This document shows, piece after piece, positions 13,815 to 21,458 of a stretch of DNA of 22,542 nucleotides. Made by a program: the position numbers and the translations under genes. The notes beneath the pieces were generated by a model that did not search any database, was not told the origin of the DNA, and saw only the letters and a list, made by a program, of their open reading frames with translations. This DNA comes from UBA1731 sp963626295 (lineage in GTDB: Bacteria > Verrucomicrobiota > Kiritimatiellia > RFP12 > UBA1067): positions 1 to 22,542 of the forward strand of contig CAVFWS010000016.1 in the NCBI GenBank assembly GCA_963626295.1, written 5' to 3'. Position 1 is the first letter of the stretch. Each line of letters opens with the position of its first letter.

Positions 13815-15005
13815 GTGAAAGAGACATTGGCGGACATTCGCGGGATTCCAGATTCCGGCACAGGCTTACCGGATTGCCATGCCGTGTTCCTGGCAGTGAT
13901 ATGGGAGAAGGCGCGCGCGTTCGAGTCCGCCATACGCGCCGAGATCGCGAGGGAATTCACCATCCTCGCCGAGACGGAGTGCTTCTGGCCGCGCAGGGTG
14001 TTCACGGGGAAGCTCGCGGAGTTATACGGGTGGCGTGACTGGTTCTGCTGGTGGAACAAGGCCCGCCGGTGCGGGCGTGGAGCGTTCAGGGTGATCGCAT
14101 TCGAGGACCGGTCTCCGCAGTGGCAATGCGCGACCAGCATGTACGGGAGGGCGGCGGTGATGGACGTTCGCGTCTGCCACATGAAGCGCACATGCCGCCG
14201 CATGACCGGGCACAGCAACCGTTTCCACTGCTCGATTAATCCCGAGGAGACGGAGATGGAGTCCAAGGCGCTCTTCGGCAAGCCGATCGCGGACTGGCTC
14301 GCCGAGCGCTCCAAGTGGCGCATACCGTCCGCAGAGGATTTGGAGCGGCGCTTCGCGGCTGGCGATCTCGTGCGCCTCGGCGACGGGTCCCGCCGCGTGT
14401 GCTACAGGATCCCCGGCACGGGGCTGTGCGTGAAGTGCTACCGGAGCGACGACGAGCTCGACGCCCACCTGCTCCCGGACGGCACGATCCGGACGCGCCC
14501 GCCGAAACCGGCGGTCTTGCGCGAGATCCGCAGGTGCCGCCGCTCCGAGAGGTCCAACACCTCGTGCCAGGAGTGGCGCTACCACCAGACGCTCAGGCAG
14601 CGTCTGCCGCCGGCGCTGCTGAAGGTGTTCCCGGACGTCATCGAGAGGGTGTTCGTTCCGTCCCGCGGCTGGTGCCTCGTGGAGAACGAGATAGCGAATG
14701 CCGACGGGTCCGCGCCGCGATGCCTGGCGGCCGCCTTCCGCGATGCGGGGAGAGAAGAGCGCCTAAGGCTTCTGTCTATGTTTGATGCCCTGATGGCGGG
14801 TCTCGGCGATTTCGCCGTCCGCTTCTACGATCCGCAGAACGTGCTGGTCCAGAGGGGTGCGGATGGCGAGGACAGGCTGCGCATCGTCGACTTCGAACCG
14901 GCGACGCGCGCCCTTATACCGGTGGACAGCCTATGTCCCGCGTACGTCAGGATGAAGCTTCGCCGCCGAGGCGCCCGGTACCGGAATGCATACCTTAGGC
15001 CGTAA
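13815..15005 (+). CDS. YrbL-like kinase-fold protein with unrecognised N-terminal domain
   Basis: A 396-aa protein in two parts. The C-terminal part (about 180-396) resembles the PhoP-regulatory-network YrbL family, a kinase-like fold: DLVRLGDGSRRVCYRIPGTG with VKCY as the nucleotide loop and Lys, a REIRRCRR helix, and the catalytic-type YDPQNVLVQ (338-346) followed by LRIVDFEP (355-362). The N-terminal part (about 1-165) I do not recognise; it is rich in Trp, Cys and Arg, with ECFWPRR, RRCGRGAFRVIAFED (84-98) and RRMTGHSNRFHCSINPEE (128-145). The start was put at GTG 13815, eleven bases after a -10 element; no ribosome binding site is seen, so a later start is possible. It stands alone between two transcription units. 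The family hints at surface-polysaccharide or lipid phosphorylation, but the substrate is unknown. Confidence 0.7.
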   Translation: MKETLADIRGIPDSGTGLPDCHAVFLAVIWEKARAFESAIRAEIAREFTILAETECFWPRRVFTGKLAELYGWRDWFCWWNKARRCGRGAFRVIAFEDRSPQWQCATSMYGRAAVMDVRVCHMKRTCRRMTGHSNRFHCSINPEETEMESKALFGKPIADWLAERSKWRIPSAEDLERRFAAGDLVRLGDGSRRVCYRIPGTGLCVKCYRSDDELDAHLLPDGTIRTRPPKPAVLREIRRCRRSERSNTSCQEWRYHQTLRQRLPPALLKVFPDVIERVFVPSRGWCLVENEIANADGSAPRCLAAAFRDAGREERLRLLSMFDALMAGLGDFAVRFYDPQNVLVQRGADGEDRLRIVDFEPATRALIPVDSLCPAYVRMKLRRRGARYRNAYLRP

Positions 15006-15077
15006 ATGCCTTGCGCCTCAAGTGGGGGAACTGCCATTCCGCAGAGATTCCGGCCGCGACAAGGCGAAGCCCTTTTG

Positions 15078-15086
15078 TGCTATAAT
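15078..15086 (+). promoter_or_regulatory. Promoter for the thiamin-biotin operon
   Basis: TGC followed by a perfect TATAAT (15081-15086); no convincing -35. Transcription should begin near 15093, immediately before the TPP aptamer, so the leader is almost entirely riboswitch. Confidence 0.7.
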
Positions 15087-15095
15087 ATCGCGCCA

Positions 15096-15179
15096 ATCGG
15101 GGTGCTACCGGAACGGTTCCGGATGCTGAGAAAAGACCCGTTAGACCTGACCAGGGTAATGCCTGCGTAGGAAAGGAGA
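15096..15179 (+). promoter_or_regulatory. TPP riboswitch (thi-box)
   Basis: The conserved aptamer elements appear in order: CGGGGTGC (from 15098), CTGAGA (15126-15131), GACCCG, ACCTGA (15145-15150), GGGTAATGCC (15154-15163) and GCGTAGG (15165-15171). The variable P3-type stem is the ACCGGAACGGTTCCGG pairing. The ribosome binding site AAGGAG (15174-15179) directly abuts the 3' strand of the aptamer, 7 nt before the thi4 ATG. No terminator hairpin with a T-run fits between aptamer and gene. Control is therefore probably translational: thiamin diphosphate binding closes P1 and hides the ribosome binding site. Confidence 0.95.
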
Positions 15180-15186
15180 GAAACTG

Positions 15187-15966
15187 ATGGAAGTGATGGA
15201 GGAAACCATCTCCGGCGCCATTGTCCGGAGCTATTTCAAGAAGCTCGAGGCCAACCTCGCGGTTGACGTCGCGATCGTGGGGGCCGGCCCTTCGGGCCTC
15301 GTCGCCGCGCGCGACCTCGCGCTCGCGGGATGCAAGGTCGCGGTGTTCGAGTCCAAACTCGCGCCAGGCGGCGGGACTTGGGGCGGCGGAATGCTCATGA
15401 ACGAGGTCGTGGTGCAGAACGATGCGGCGGAGATCCTGCACGAGTTCGGCATCACCACGGTCCCCGTGGACGGCACCTACCAAACCGTCGACTCCGTGGA
15501 GATGGCGAGCGGACTGATCTTCGGCGCGCGCAAGGCCGGAGCGACGATCTTCAACGCCGTCAGGGTGGAGGACATCGTGATTCACGACGGCGTGGTGTGC
15601 GGCGTGGTCATCAACTGGAACCCCGTCGCCCGTCTCGAGATGCACGTCGATCCGATAGTGGTGACGACCCGTGCGCTCATAGACGGCACGGGCCACCCGA
15701 GCGAGATCATCAACAAGGCCGTGAACAAGGCCGGCGTGAAGATCGATTCCCCGACGGGCGGCATCCTCGGCGAGAAGCCGATGTGGATGGAGGATGGGGA
15801 GCGCACGACCGTCGAGAACACCAAGCGCCTCTACCCCGGCCTCTACGCCTCGGGGATGGCCGCGAACAACGCCCAGGGCGGATTCCGCATGGGGCCGATT
15901 TTTGGGGGGATGTTCAAGAGCGGACGCAAGATCGCGCAGATAATCCTCAAGGATCTCGGCAAGTGA
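15187..15966 (+). CDS. thi4: Thi4-type thiazole synthase (sulfide-dependent type)
   Basis: Thi4 makes the thiazole half of thiamin from NAD, glycine and sulfur. This 259-aa protein has the FAD/NAD-type loop VGAGPSGLVAA (31-41), ESKLAPGGGTWGGGML, ALIDGTGHPSEI (163-174), and the C-terminal ASGMAANNAQGGFRMGPIFG (221-240). Only Cys49 and Cys138 occur. None lies after the GTGH motif, where the suicide sulfur-donor Cys of yeast and plant Thi4 sits, so this should be the catalytic type using free sulfide, as in methanogens. The gene follows a TPP riboswitch and overlaps thiE by 4 nt (GTGA), confirming a thiamin role. The usual bacterial thiG/thiH/thiO/thiS genes are absent here. Confidence 0.94.
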   Translation: MEVMEETISGAIVRSYFKKLEANLAVDVAIVGAGPSGLVAARDLALAGCKVAVFESKLAPGGGTWGGGMLMNEVVVQNDAAEILHEFGITTVPVDGTYQTVDSVEMASGLIFGARKAGATIFNAVRVEDIVIHDGVVCGVVINWNPVARLEMHVDPIVVTTRALIDGTGHPSEIINKAVNKAGVKIDSPTGGILGEKPMWMEDGERTTVENTKRLYPGLYASGMAANNAQGGFRMGPIFGGMFKSGRKIAQIILKDLGK

Positions 15967-16565
15967 CGGACTTCGGGTTCTATCTTGTGATAACCAACCC
16001 TGTCGTCGGCTACGCGAAGTGCGCGGAGGCCGCCGTCAGGGCTGGCGTGAAGATTGTGCAGCTCCGCATGAAGCACGCCTCCCGCGAGGACATCCTGCGC
16101 GAGGGGCGCGAGATGCGTCGCGTGACGGCCGGCACCGGCACGCTTTTCATCGTGAACGACGATCCGTCCATCGCCTCCGAGGTCGGGGCGGACGGCGTGC
16201 ACGTGGGGCAGGGCGACATGGCCCCGGCGGAGGTGCGCTCGCGCTTCCCGGAACTGAAGGTGGTCGGCCTCTCCACGCACAACATGGATCAGGTCCGCGC
16301 CTCCAACGGACAGCCGATCGACTACATAGGCGTGGGGCCGGTGTACGCCACCCCAACGAAGGACATCCCCGACCCGACGCTCGGCCTCGACACGATGTCC
16401 AAGATGATAGCGGCGGCGAACCATCCGGCCGTTGCCATCGGGGGCATCGACGCTTCGCGGCTTCCGGACGTGATCGCCGCTGGCGCGCGGAACTATGCCG
16501 TAGTGAGGGCCGTGTGCCAGAGCGAAGACCCGTACGCGGCGATCCTGAAGTTGGGTAGAGGGTAG
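15963..16565 (+). CDS. thiE: Thiamine-phosphate synthase
   Basis: ThiE couples the thiazole phosphate and HMP-pyrophosphate to thiamin phosphate. The 200-aa TIM barrel shows IVQLRMKHASRED, FIVNDDPSIA, GADGVHVGQGDM, YIGVGPVYATPTK and AIGGIDASRLPDVIAAGA. The GTG start at 15963 overlaps the thi4 stop (GTGA), with AAGGAT about 9 nt upstream. The last residues (LGRG) and the stop are encoded in a GGGTAGT-type heptad repeat. Thi4 makes the ThiE thiazole substrate; thiC and thiD for the pyrimidine half are not in the window. Confidence 0.95.
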   Translation: MTDFGFYLVITNPVVGYAKCAEAAVRAGVKIVQLRMKHASREDILREGREMRRVTAGTGTLFIVNDDPSIASEVGADGVHVGQGDMAPAEVRSRFPELKVVGLSTHNMDQVRASNGQPIDYIGVGPVYATPTKDIPDPTLGLDTMSKMIAAANHPAVAIGGIDASRLPDVIAAGARNYAVVRAVCQSEDPYAAILKLGRG

Positions 16566-16585
16566 TGGGTAGGCAACAGGGTGCA
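16551..16585 (+). repeat. Heptanucleotide repeat island at the thiE/bioD junction
   Basis: TTGGGTA, GAGGGTA and GTGGGTA are three clean 7-bp units, followed by two weaker ones (GGCAACA, GGGTGCA). Read on the other strand they are of the ACTACCC type seen between queC and the glycerate kinase. The island covers the last codons and stop of thiE and almost all of the gap to bioD. Confidence 0.65.
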
Positions 16586-16588
16586 GGA

Positions 16589-17266
16589 ATGGGGAAGGTG
16601 TATTTCGTATCGGGGATAGACACCGGCATAGGCAAGACGGTTGCAGTCGGTGCGATGTGCCGCGCTTTGCGGAAGGCGGGCCGCGACTGGATCTCCGTGA
16701 AGATGGTGCAGACCGGGTGCGACGGCTTCTCGGAGGATCTTGATCTCCACCGTGAGATGGCCGGGGCGGGAAGATTCCCGGAGGACGATGCGGGACTCAC
16801 CGCGCCCCAGATATTCAGGTTCCCGTCATCGCCTCTGCTGTCGGCGGGCCTCGAGGGGCGCACCGTCGATGTCGGCAGGATCGCGGAGTCCGTGCGCGAG
16901 TGCGCCGCAAGGCATGACATCGTGATCGTGGAAGGGGCGGGCGGCCTGTGCGTCCCGCTTACGGAGGATCTGCTTACGGTCGATTTCGCTGCCCGGCAGG
17001 GATGGCCGCTCGTGCTTGTGGCGAGCGGAAGGCTTGGCGCGATAAACCACATCCTGCTGTCGCTCGAGGCGGCGGCGTCCCGCGGCATCCCGCTTGCCGG
17101 GATTGTGATGAACGCATACCCAAAGCCCGACAGGCTCCTTTTCGACGATGCCATGAAGGCCGTCGCGCGATATCTTGCCGGACGCAACGAGCGGTGTCCG
17201 GTCATCGTCCTTCCCGACGCATCCGATGCCCATGAACCGGATTTCGGCGCATTGTTTGGAGAGTGA
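16589..17266 (+). CDS. bioD: Dethiobiotin synthetase
   Basis: BioD closes the ureido ring of 7,8-diaminopelargonate with CO2 and ATP. The 225-aa protein has the P-loop GIDTGIGKT (residues 9-17), KMVQTGCDG, and IVEGAGGLCVPLTED, then GAINHILLSLEAA as typical of the family. ATG 16589 matches the family N-terminus (MGKVYFVSGIDTG); the GTG at 16565 would add residues encoded by the repeat island. Ribosome binding is weak (AGG 4 nt upstream). It lies 23 bp after thiE, so it is probably cotranscribed and under the TPP riboswitch transcript. bioB and bioF are absent. Confidence 0.95.
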   Translation: MGKVYFVSGIDTGIGKTVAVGAMCRALRKAGRDWISVKMVQTGCDGFSEDLDLHREMAGAGRFPEDDAGLTAPQIFRFPSSPLLSAGLEGRTVDVGRIAESVRECAARHDIVIVEGAGGLCVPLTEDLLTVDFAARQGWPLVLVASGRLGAINHILLSLEAAASRGIPLAGIVMNAYPKPDRLLFDDAMKAVARYLAGRNERCPVIVLPDASDAHEPDFGALFGE

Positions 17267-17269
17267 AGA

Positions 17270-18541
17270 ATGCAGGCCCTTGAATTTGACAGGCGGCACA
17301 TCTGGCATCCGTACGCATCGCTCGCCAATCCGCCGCCCGTGCGCATGGTGAAGTCCGCAAGCGGCACCGATCTTGAGCTTGAGGACGGTCGCACCCTCAC
17401 GGACGCTGTGTCGAGCTGGTGGTGCGTCGCGCACGGGCACCGCCATCCCGCAATCGTGGAGGCGATGCGCCGTCAGGCCGAGAGGCTTCCGCACGTGATG
17501 TTCGGGGGCCTTACGCACGGGTCCGCGATCGAGCTTGCGCAGGCTCTCGTGGAGATTGCGCCGCCTGGACTGGACCGCGTATTCTTCGCCGACTCCGGGT
17601 CGATAGCGGTGGAGGTCGCCGCCAAGATGGCGGTGCAGTACCAGAACGCGCGCGGCTTCCCGGCGAAGGGGAAGCTGCTCGCCCTCAAGGGCGGATACCA
17701 CGGAGACACGTGTTGCGCGATGGCGCTCAGCGATCCGGACGGAATGCACTCGCTCTTCCGTCAGATAATGCCGAGGCACTATTTCGCCTCGCCGCTTTCC
17801 TTCGATACGGTGGTGGAGATGGCGGAGCGGCATTCGGACGAGCTGGCGGCGGTGATATGCGAGCCGGTCTTCCAGGCGGCGAACGCCATGCGCTTCTACG
17901 ACCCGGAGTATCTGCGGAAGCTCCGCGCATTCTGCACGGAGAGGGGGCTCCTGCTCATATTCGACGAGATTGCCGCAGGATTCCACCGCACCGGCCCGCT
18001 CTGGGCCGGGGAATGGGCGGGCGTCGTCCCCGACATCATGTGCGTGGGGAAGGCCCTGACGGGCGGCCACATCACGCTTGCGGCGACGATCGCGTCGTCG
18101 GAGGTCGGCGAGACGATATCGTCCGGAAGCCCATCCGCGTTCATGCACGGCCCTACGTACATGGCCAATCCGATCGCCTGCGCCGCCGGCATGGCGTCCC
18201 TAAGGCTATTCAGGGAGGGCGACTACGCCGCCAGGGTGGCGCGGATCGAGCATGGGCTTGACGAAGGGCTTTCGTCCTGCCGCGCAATGCCGAACGTGCG
18301 GGACGTGCGCATCAAGGGGGCGGTCGGCATAGTCGAGGTGCAGGCCATGCCGGTCCGCGACGACATCGAGCGTGTGATAGATTCGCACGGGGTGTGGCTC
18401 AGGCCGTTCTGCAATTTCATATACGCGATGCCGCCGCTCGTCTCGGACGCGGCGACCATCGCAAAGATATGCGCCGCGATCCGCGACCTTGCCTCGTGCG
18501 AGCCGGGTCCGCCGCCGACGGATGGAGATTTCCACGAATGA
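17270..18541 (+). CDS. bioA: Adenosylmethionine-8-amino-7-oxononanoate aminotransferase
   Basis: BioA transfers the amino group of S-adenosylmethionine to KAPA, giving the BioD substrate. The 423-aa fold-type I PLP enzyme shows HIWHPYASL near the N-terminus, DAVSSWWCVAHGH, FADSGSIAVEVAAKMA, LKGGYHGDTCCAMAL, LIFDEIAAGFHRTG, the PLP lysine in VGKALTGGHI, and MHGPTYMANPIACAAG. GGAGAG lies 6 nt before the ATG, and the gap to bioD is 3 bp. It is the last gene of the thi4-thiE-bioD-bioA unit. Catalytic motifs look complete. Confidence 0.96.
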   Translation: MQALEFDRRHIWHPYASLANPPPVRMVKSASGTDLELEDGRTLTDAVSSWWCVAHGHRHPAIVEAMRRQAERLPHVMFGGLTHGSAIELAQALVEIAPPGLDRVFFADSGSIAVEVAAKMAVQYQNARGFPAKGKLLALKGGYHGDTCCAMALSDPDGMHSLFRQIMPRHYFASPLSFDTVVEMAERHSDELAAVICEPVFQAANAMRFYDPEYLRKLRAFCTERGLLLIFDEIAAGFHRTGPLWAGEWAGVVPDIMCVGKALTGGHITLAATIASSEVGETISSGSPSAFMHGPTYMANPIACAAGMASLRLFREGDYAARVARIEHGLDEGLSSCRAMPNVRDVRIKGAVGIVEVQAMPVRDDIERVIDSHGVWLRPFCNFIYAMPPLVSDAATIAKICAAIRDLASCEPGPPPTDGDFHE

Positions 18542-18564
18542 AAGGTTGAAACGTCCCGTGGCAT

Positions 18565-18593
18565 TTGACGCACGGAGCGGCATGTTATAGAAT
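18565..18593 (+). promoter_or_regulatory. Promoter for the uxaE-like gene
   Basis: TTGACG (18565-18570), a 17-bp spacer, and TAGAAT (18588-18593). This is the best -35 of any promoter in the window and the only one without a TG extension. The start should be near 18600. Confidence 0.75.
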
Positions 18594-18608
18594 ACCGAGC
18601 CATCAAGA

Positions 18609-18622
18609 GGACCTTAGGGTCC
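18609..18622 (+). other. Hairpin in the uxaE leader
   Basis: GGACCTTAGGGTCC forms a 5-bp stem with a TTAG loop about 9 nt after the predicted transcription start. It could be an operator palindrome for a sugar-acid regulator or a 5'-end mRNA stem. Confidence 0.4.
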
Positions 18623-18656
18623 GTAACCCACCTACGCAAGAAAGGCCTTCAGCATT

Positions 18657-20066
18657 ATGTTCGAGTATCCACGTTCTGCCCATAGGTATGGAGACGCGAC
18701 CGTATCTATGGTTCGCGGCGAAGACGCCGATTACCTCAAGGTCGCAGGCCCCAATCCCGGATTTGCCGGGACGTGCGCGGCGGGCGAGGGCCATTTCCCG
18801 CTCGACCATGCCAATACCGCGCTGCTTCGCAAGCTGTTCCCGTTCTGCGCACCGAAGCCGGTGCTGACGAACGTCCGGACGGTCGGCGTGGGCGACAGGC
18901 TCGGCATCGCCACCCCAGGCCATCTCCGCGTGTTCGAGAAGTATGACGCCGTTCCAGTCCTCGCCCAGCAGTCTATCCGCGAGCTCACCCTCACCAACCG
19001 CACGTTCGGCGACGTGCTCGACTGCGCGACGAGAGCCGTGTTCCGCGAGGACTTCCAGCGCGGCTATGGCGCGGACGGCGATCACCTGAAGACCGATGCG
19101 GAAGTGGAGTATGCCCTCGGCGAAGGGTACACGATGCTCACGCTCGACTGCTCTGAGCACATACGCAACGACGTGCCTTCGATGACCGACGGGCAGGTCG
19201 CGGCGGAATACCGCGCCGACGCCGAGCTCGAGTCGATATACCTCGGCAAGACGTTCTCCGTGGAGGGGCGGGACGTGACGTTCGGGGCCGACGAGTTCAG
19301 GCGCACGTGCCTCATCTACCGCAAGGCGATAGACCACGCCGTCGCGATATACGGGAAGCACGTAGAGGGGCGTCCGGTCGACTTCGAGGTGTCCATCGAC
19401 GAGACGATGACGCCCACCACGCCGGTGCAGCACTACTTCGTGGCAAACGAGCTTACGCGCCGTGGAGTCAAGATCGCCACCGTCGCGCCCCGGTTCTGCG
19501 GCGAGTTCCAGAAGGGCATCGACTACATCGGAGACCTTGCCCAGTTCGAGAGGGAGATGGCGGTGCACGCGGCCATCGCCCGCAGGTTCGGCTACAAGCT
19601 CTCGATACACTCCGGGTCGGACAAGTTCTCCACGTTCCCGATCATAGGGCGGCTTACGGACGGCCACTTCCATCTCAAGACCGCCGGCACGAACTGGCTG
19701 GAGGCGATGCGGGTGGTCGCGATGTGCGAGCCTTCGCTATACAGGGAGATACACTCGTACGCCCTCGGCACAGCCTTTGCGGAGGCAAGGAAGTACTATC
19801 ACGTCACGACGGATCTCTCGAGGATACCGCCGCTCGATTCGCTCGGGGACGACGAGCTTGAGGGCCTTTTCGAGCAGAACGATGCGCGGCAGCTGATACA
19901 CATCACCTACGGGCTGATCCTGACCGTGAAGAACGCGGACGGCACGTTCCGCTTCCGCGACAGGCTCTTCAGGCTGTGGCGCGAACACGACGAGGAATAT
20001 GCCCAGAGGCTCGAAAGGCACATCGGGCGGCATCTCGAGATGCTTTACAGCGGTTTCGCGAAATGA
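18657..20066 (+). CDS. uxaE: Tagaturonate/fructuronate epimerase (UxaE family)
   Basis: A 469-aa protein of the tagaturonate epimerase family known from Thermotoga (TM0440), which interconverts tagaturonate and fructuronate in galacturonate or glucuronate breakdown. Segments I associate with the family are VSIDETMTPTTPVQHYF, APRFCGEFQKGIDYIGD, KLSIHSGSDKFSTFP, FHLKTAGTNWLEAM and HSYALGTAFAEARKYYHVTT; the His, Asp and Glu in these are candidate metal ligands. AAAGG lies 11 nt before the ATG. It has its own promoter and a 114-bp leader region after bioA. No other hexuronate genes (uxaB, uxaC, kdgK) lie in the window. Confidence 0.85.
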   Translation: MFEYPRSAHRYGDATVSMVRGEDADYLKVAGPNPGFAGTCAAGEGHFPLDHANTALLRKLFPFCAPKPVLTNVRTVGVGDRLGIATPGHLRVFEKYDAVPVLAQQSIRELTLTNRTFGDVLDCATRAVFREDFQRGYGADGDHLKTDAEVEYALGEGYTMLTLDCSEHIRNDVPSMTDGQVAAEYRADAELESIYLGKTFSVEGRDVTFGADEFRRTCLIYRKAIDHAVAIYGKHVEGRPVDFEVSIDETMTPTTPVQHYFVANELTRRGVKIATVAPRFCGEFQKGIDYIGDLAQFEREMAVHAAIARRFGYKLSIHSGSDKFSTFPIIGRLTDGHFHLKTAGTNWLEAMRVVAMCEPSLYREIHSYALGTAFAEARKYYHVTTDLSRIPPLDSLGDDELEGLFEQNDARQLIHITYGLILTVKNADGTFRFRDRLFRLWREHDEEYAQRLERHIGRHLEMLYSGFAK

Positions 20067-20120
20067 TTTCCGGCGCATAGTATCAACCACAACAGGAAAC
20101 AGGAAGGCAGGGAAGGTCGC

Positions 20121-21455
20121 ATGGGCATTTTCAAGGCATATGACATCCGCGGCATTTATGGCGACGAGCTTACGGAGGACGTGTTCTACAGGATCGCGCG
20201 GGCATACGCCCGCTTCCTCGGCTCGCCGAGGAAGATCGTCGTCGCGAGGGATTGCCGGAAGTCGTCCGATTCGCTTTTCGGGGCGTTCGCCAGGGGACTC
20301 AACGATGTCGGCGTGGACGTGATCGACGTCGGCCTCGCCTCCACGCCAATGAGCTATTTTGCGAACGGTACGCTCAAGCCGGACGGGTCTGTGATGATAA
20401 CGGCCTCGCACAACACGAAGGAATGGAACGGGTGCAAGCTGTGCCGCGCCAACGCCGTGCCGATCTCCGGCGCCACCGGGATCAAGGATATCGAGGGGAT
20501 GGTGATGTCCGGCGACCTTGGCGAAGATGCCGCCGTCAGGGGCTCCATCGAGAAGGTAGACGTCTCAAAGGCCTATGGCGAACATGTGCGCACGTTTGAG
20601 CGCCTTGCGAAGCCCTTGCGCCTGGCGATGGACTTCGCGAACGGAATGGGCATTGCGGAGTCCATAGCGTTCGAAGGCAGCGACATAACGTATGACGCCC
20701 TCTACGGCGAGTATGACGGCGACTTCCCGAACCATGACGCGAACCCGCTCCATGTCGAGACGCTCAGGGATCTGCAGGCCATGATAAGGGCCAATCCGGG
20801 CAAGTATGCCTTTGGCGTCGCGTTCGACGGCGATGCGGACCGCGCGGGGTTCGTGGACGAGAAGGGCGATGCGATCCCGATGGACTTCACGACCGCGCTG
20901 ATCGCCCAGGACATGATAGCCGCGAATCCCGGCGCCGTGTGCTTCTACGACCTCCGTTCCTCGAAGGTGTGCCACGAGACCATCCTGGCGGCAGGCGGCA
21001 AGCCCATGATGAGCCGCGTGGGGCATTCCTTCATAAAGGAGCAGATGCGCGGGAACGACGCCGTGTTCGCGGGCGAGCTTTCGGGTCACTACTACTTCAA
21101 GGCGAACTTCACGGCGGAATCGTCCTCAATGGCAACGTTCGCGCTCGCGAACATCGTATCCAAGAGCGGCAGGCCGCTTTCCGAGCTGATCGCGCCGTTG
21201 CGGAAGTATTCGCAGTCCGGCGAGATCAACTCCAAGGTCGCGGATGCGGCGGCGGTCCTGGAGAGGATCCGGCGGCAGTTCCCGGATTTCTTCGAGCTTG
21301 ACGGCGTTTCCGTGGATCGCTGGGAGAGCGAGGGCTGGTGGTTCAACGTGCGAATGTCAAACACGGAGCCGCTCGTGCGCCTCAATCTTGAGGCCAAGAC
21401 GCAGCCCCTGATGGAAGAGCGGCGCGACGCGACGCTGACCCTCATACGCGGCTGA
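20121..21455 (+). CDS. manB: Phosphomannomutase/phosphoglucomutase
   Basis: A 444-aa alpha-D-phosphohexomutase, converting hexose 6-phosphate and 1-phosphate. All four active-site elements are present: the phosphoserine loop TASHNTKEWNG (Ser96), the metal loop DGDADR (236-241), the sugar-specificity loop GELSGHYYF (from 318) and the phosphate-binding loop RMSNTEPLVRL (from 411). The GEXSGH form with this length fits the phosphomannomutase/phosphoglucomutase group. A GGGAAGG ribosome binding site stands about 6 nt upstream. The 54-bp gap after the uxaE-like gene has no promoter I can see, so they may be cotranscribed. The product serves GDP-mannose or glucan/LPS precursor supply. The symbol manB is a best guess. 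Confidence 0.92.
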   Translation: MGIFKAYDIRGIYGDELTEDVFYRIARAYARFLGSPRKIVVARDCRKSSDSLFGAFARGLNDVGVDVIDVGLASTPMSYFANGTLKPDGSVMITASHNTKEWNGCKLCRANAVPISGATGIKDIEGMVMSGDLGEDAAVRGSIEKVDVSKAYGEHVRTFERLAKPLRLAMDFANGMGIAESIAFEGSDITYDALYGEYDGDFPNHDANPLHVETLRDLQAMIRANPGKYAFGVAFDGDADRAGFVDEKGDAIPMDFTTALIAQDMIAANPGAVCFYDLRSSKVCHETILAAGGKPMMSRVGHSFIKEQMRGNDAVFAGELSGHYYFKANFTAESSSMATFALANIVSKSGRPLSELIAPLRKYSQSGEINSKVADAAAVLERIRRQFPDFFELDGVSVDRWESEGWWFNVRMSNTEPLVRLNLEAKTQPLMEERRDATLTLIRG

Positions 21456-21458
21456 CCT

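Noticed and set aside
16147..17400. A 417-codon minus-strand open frame across thiE, bioD and bioA
   Set aside because: Ser/Arg/Pro-rich shadow of three well-supported genes, with no ribosome binding site or motif.
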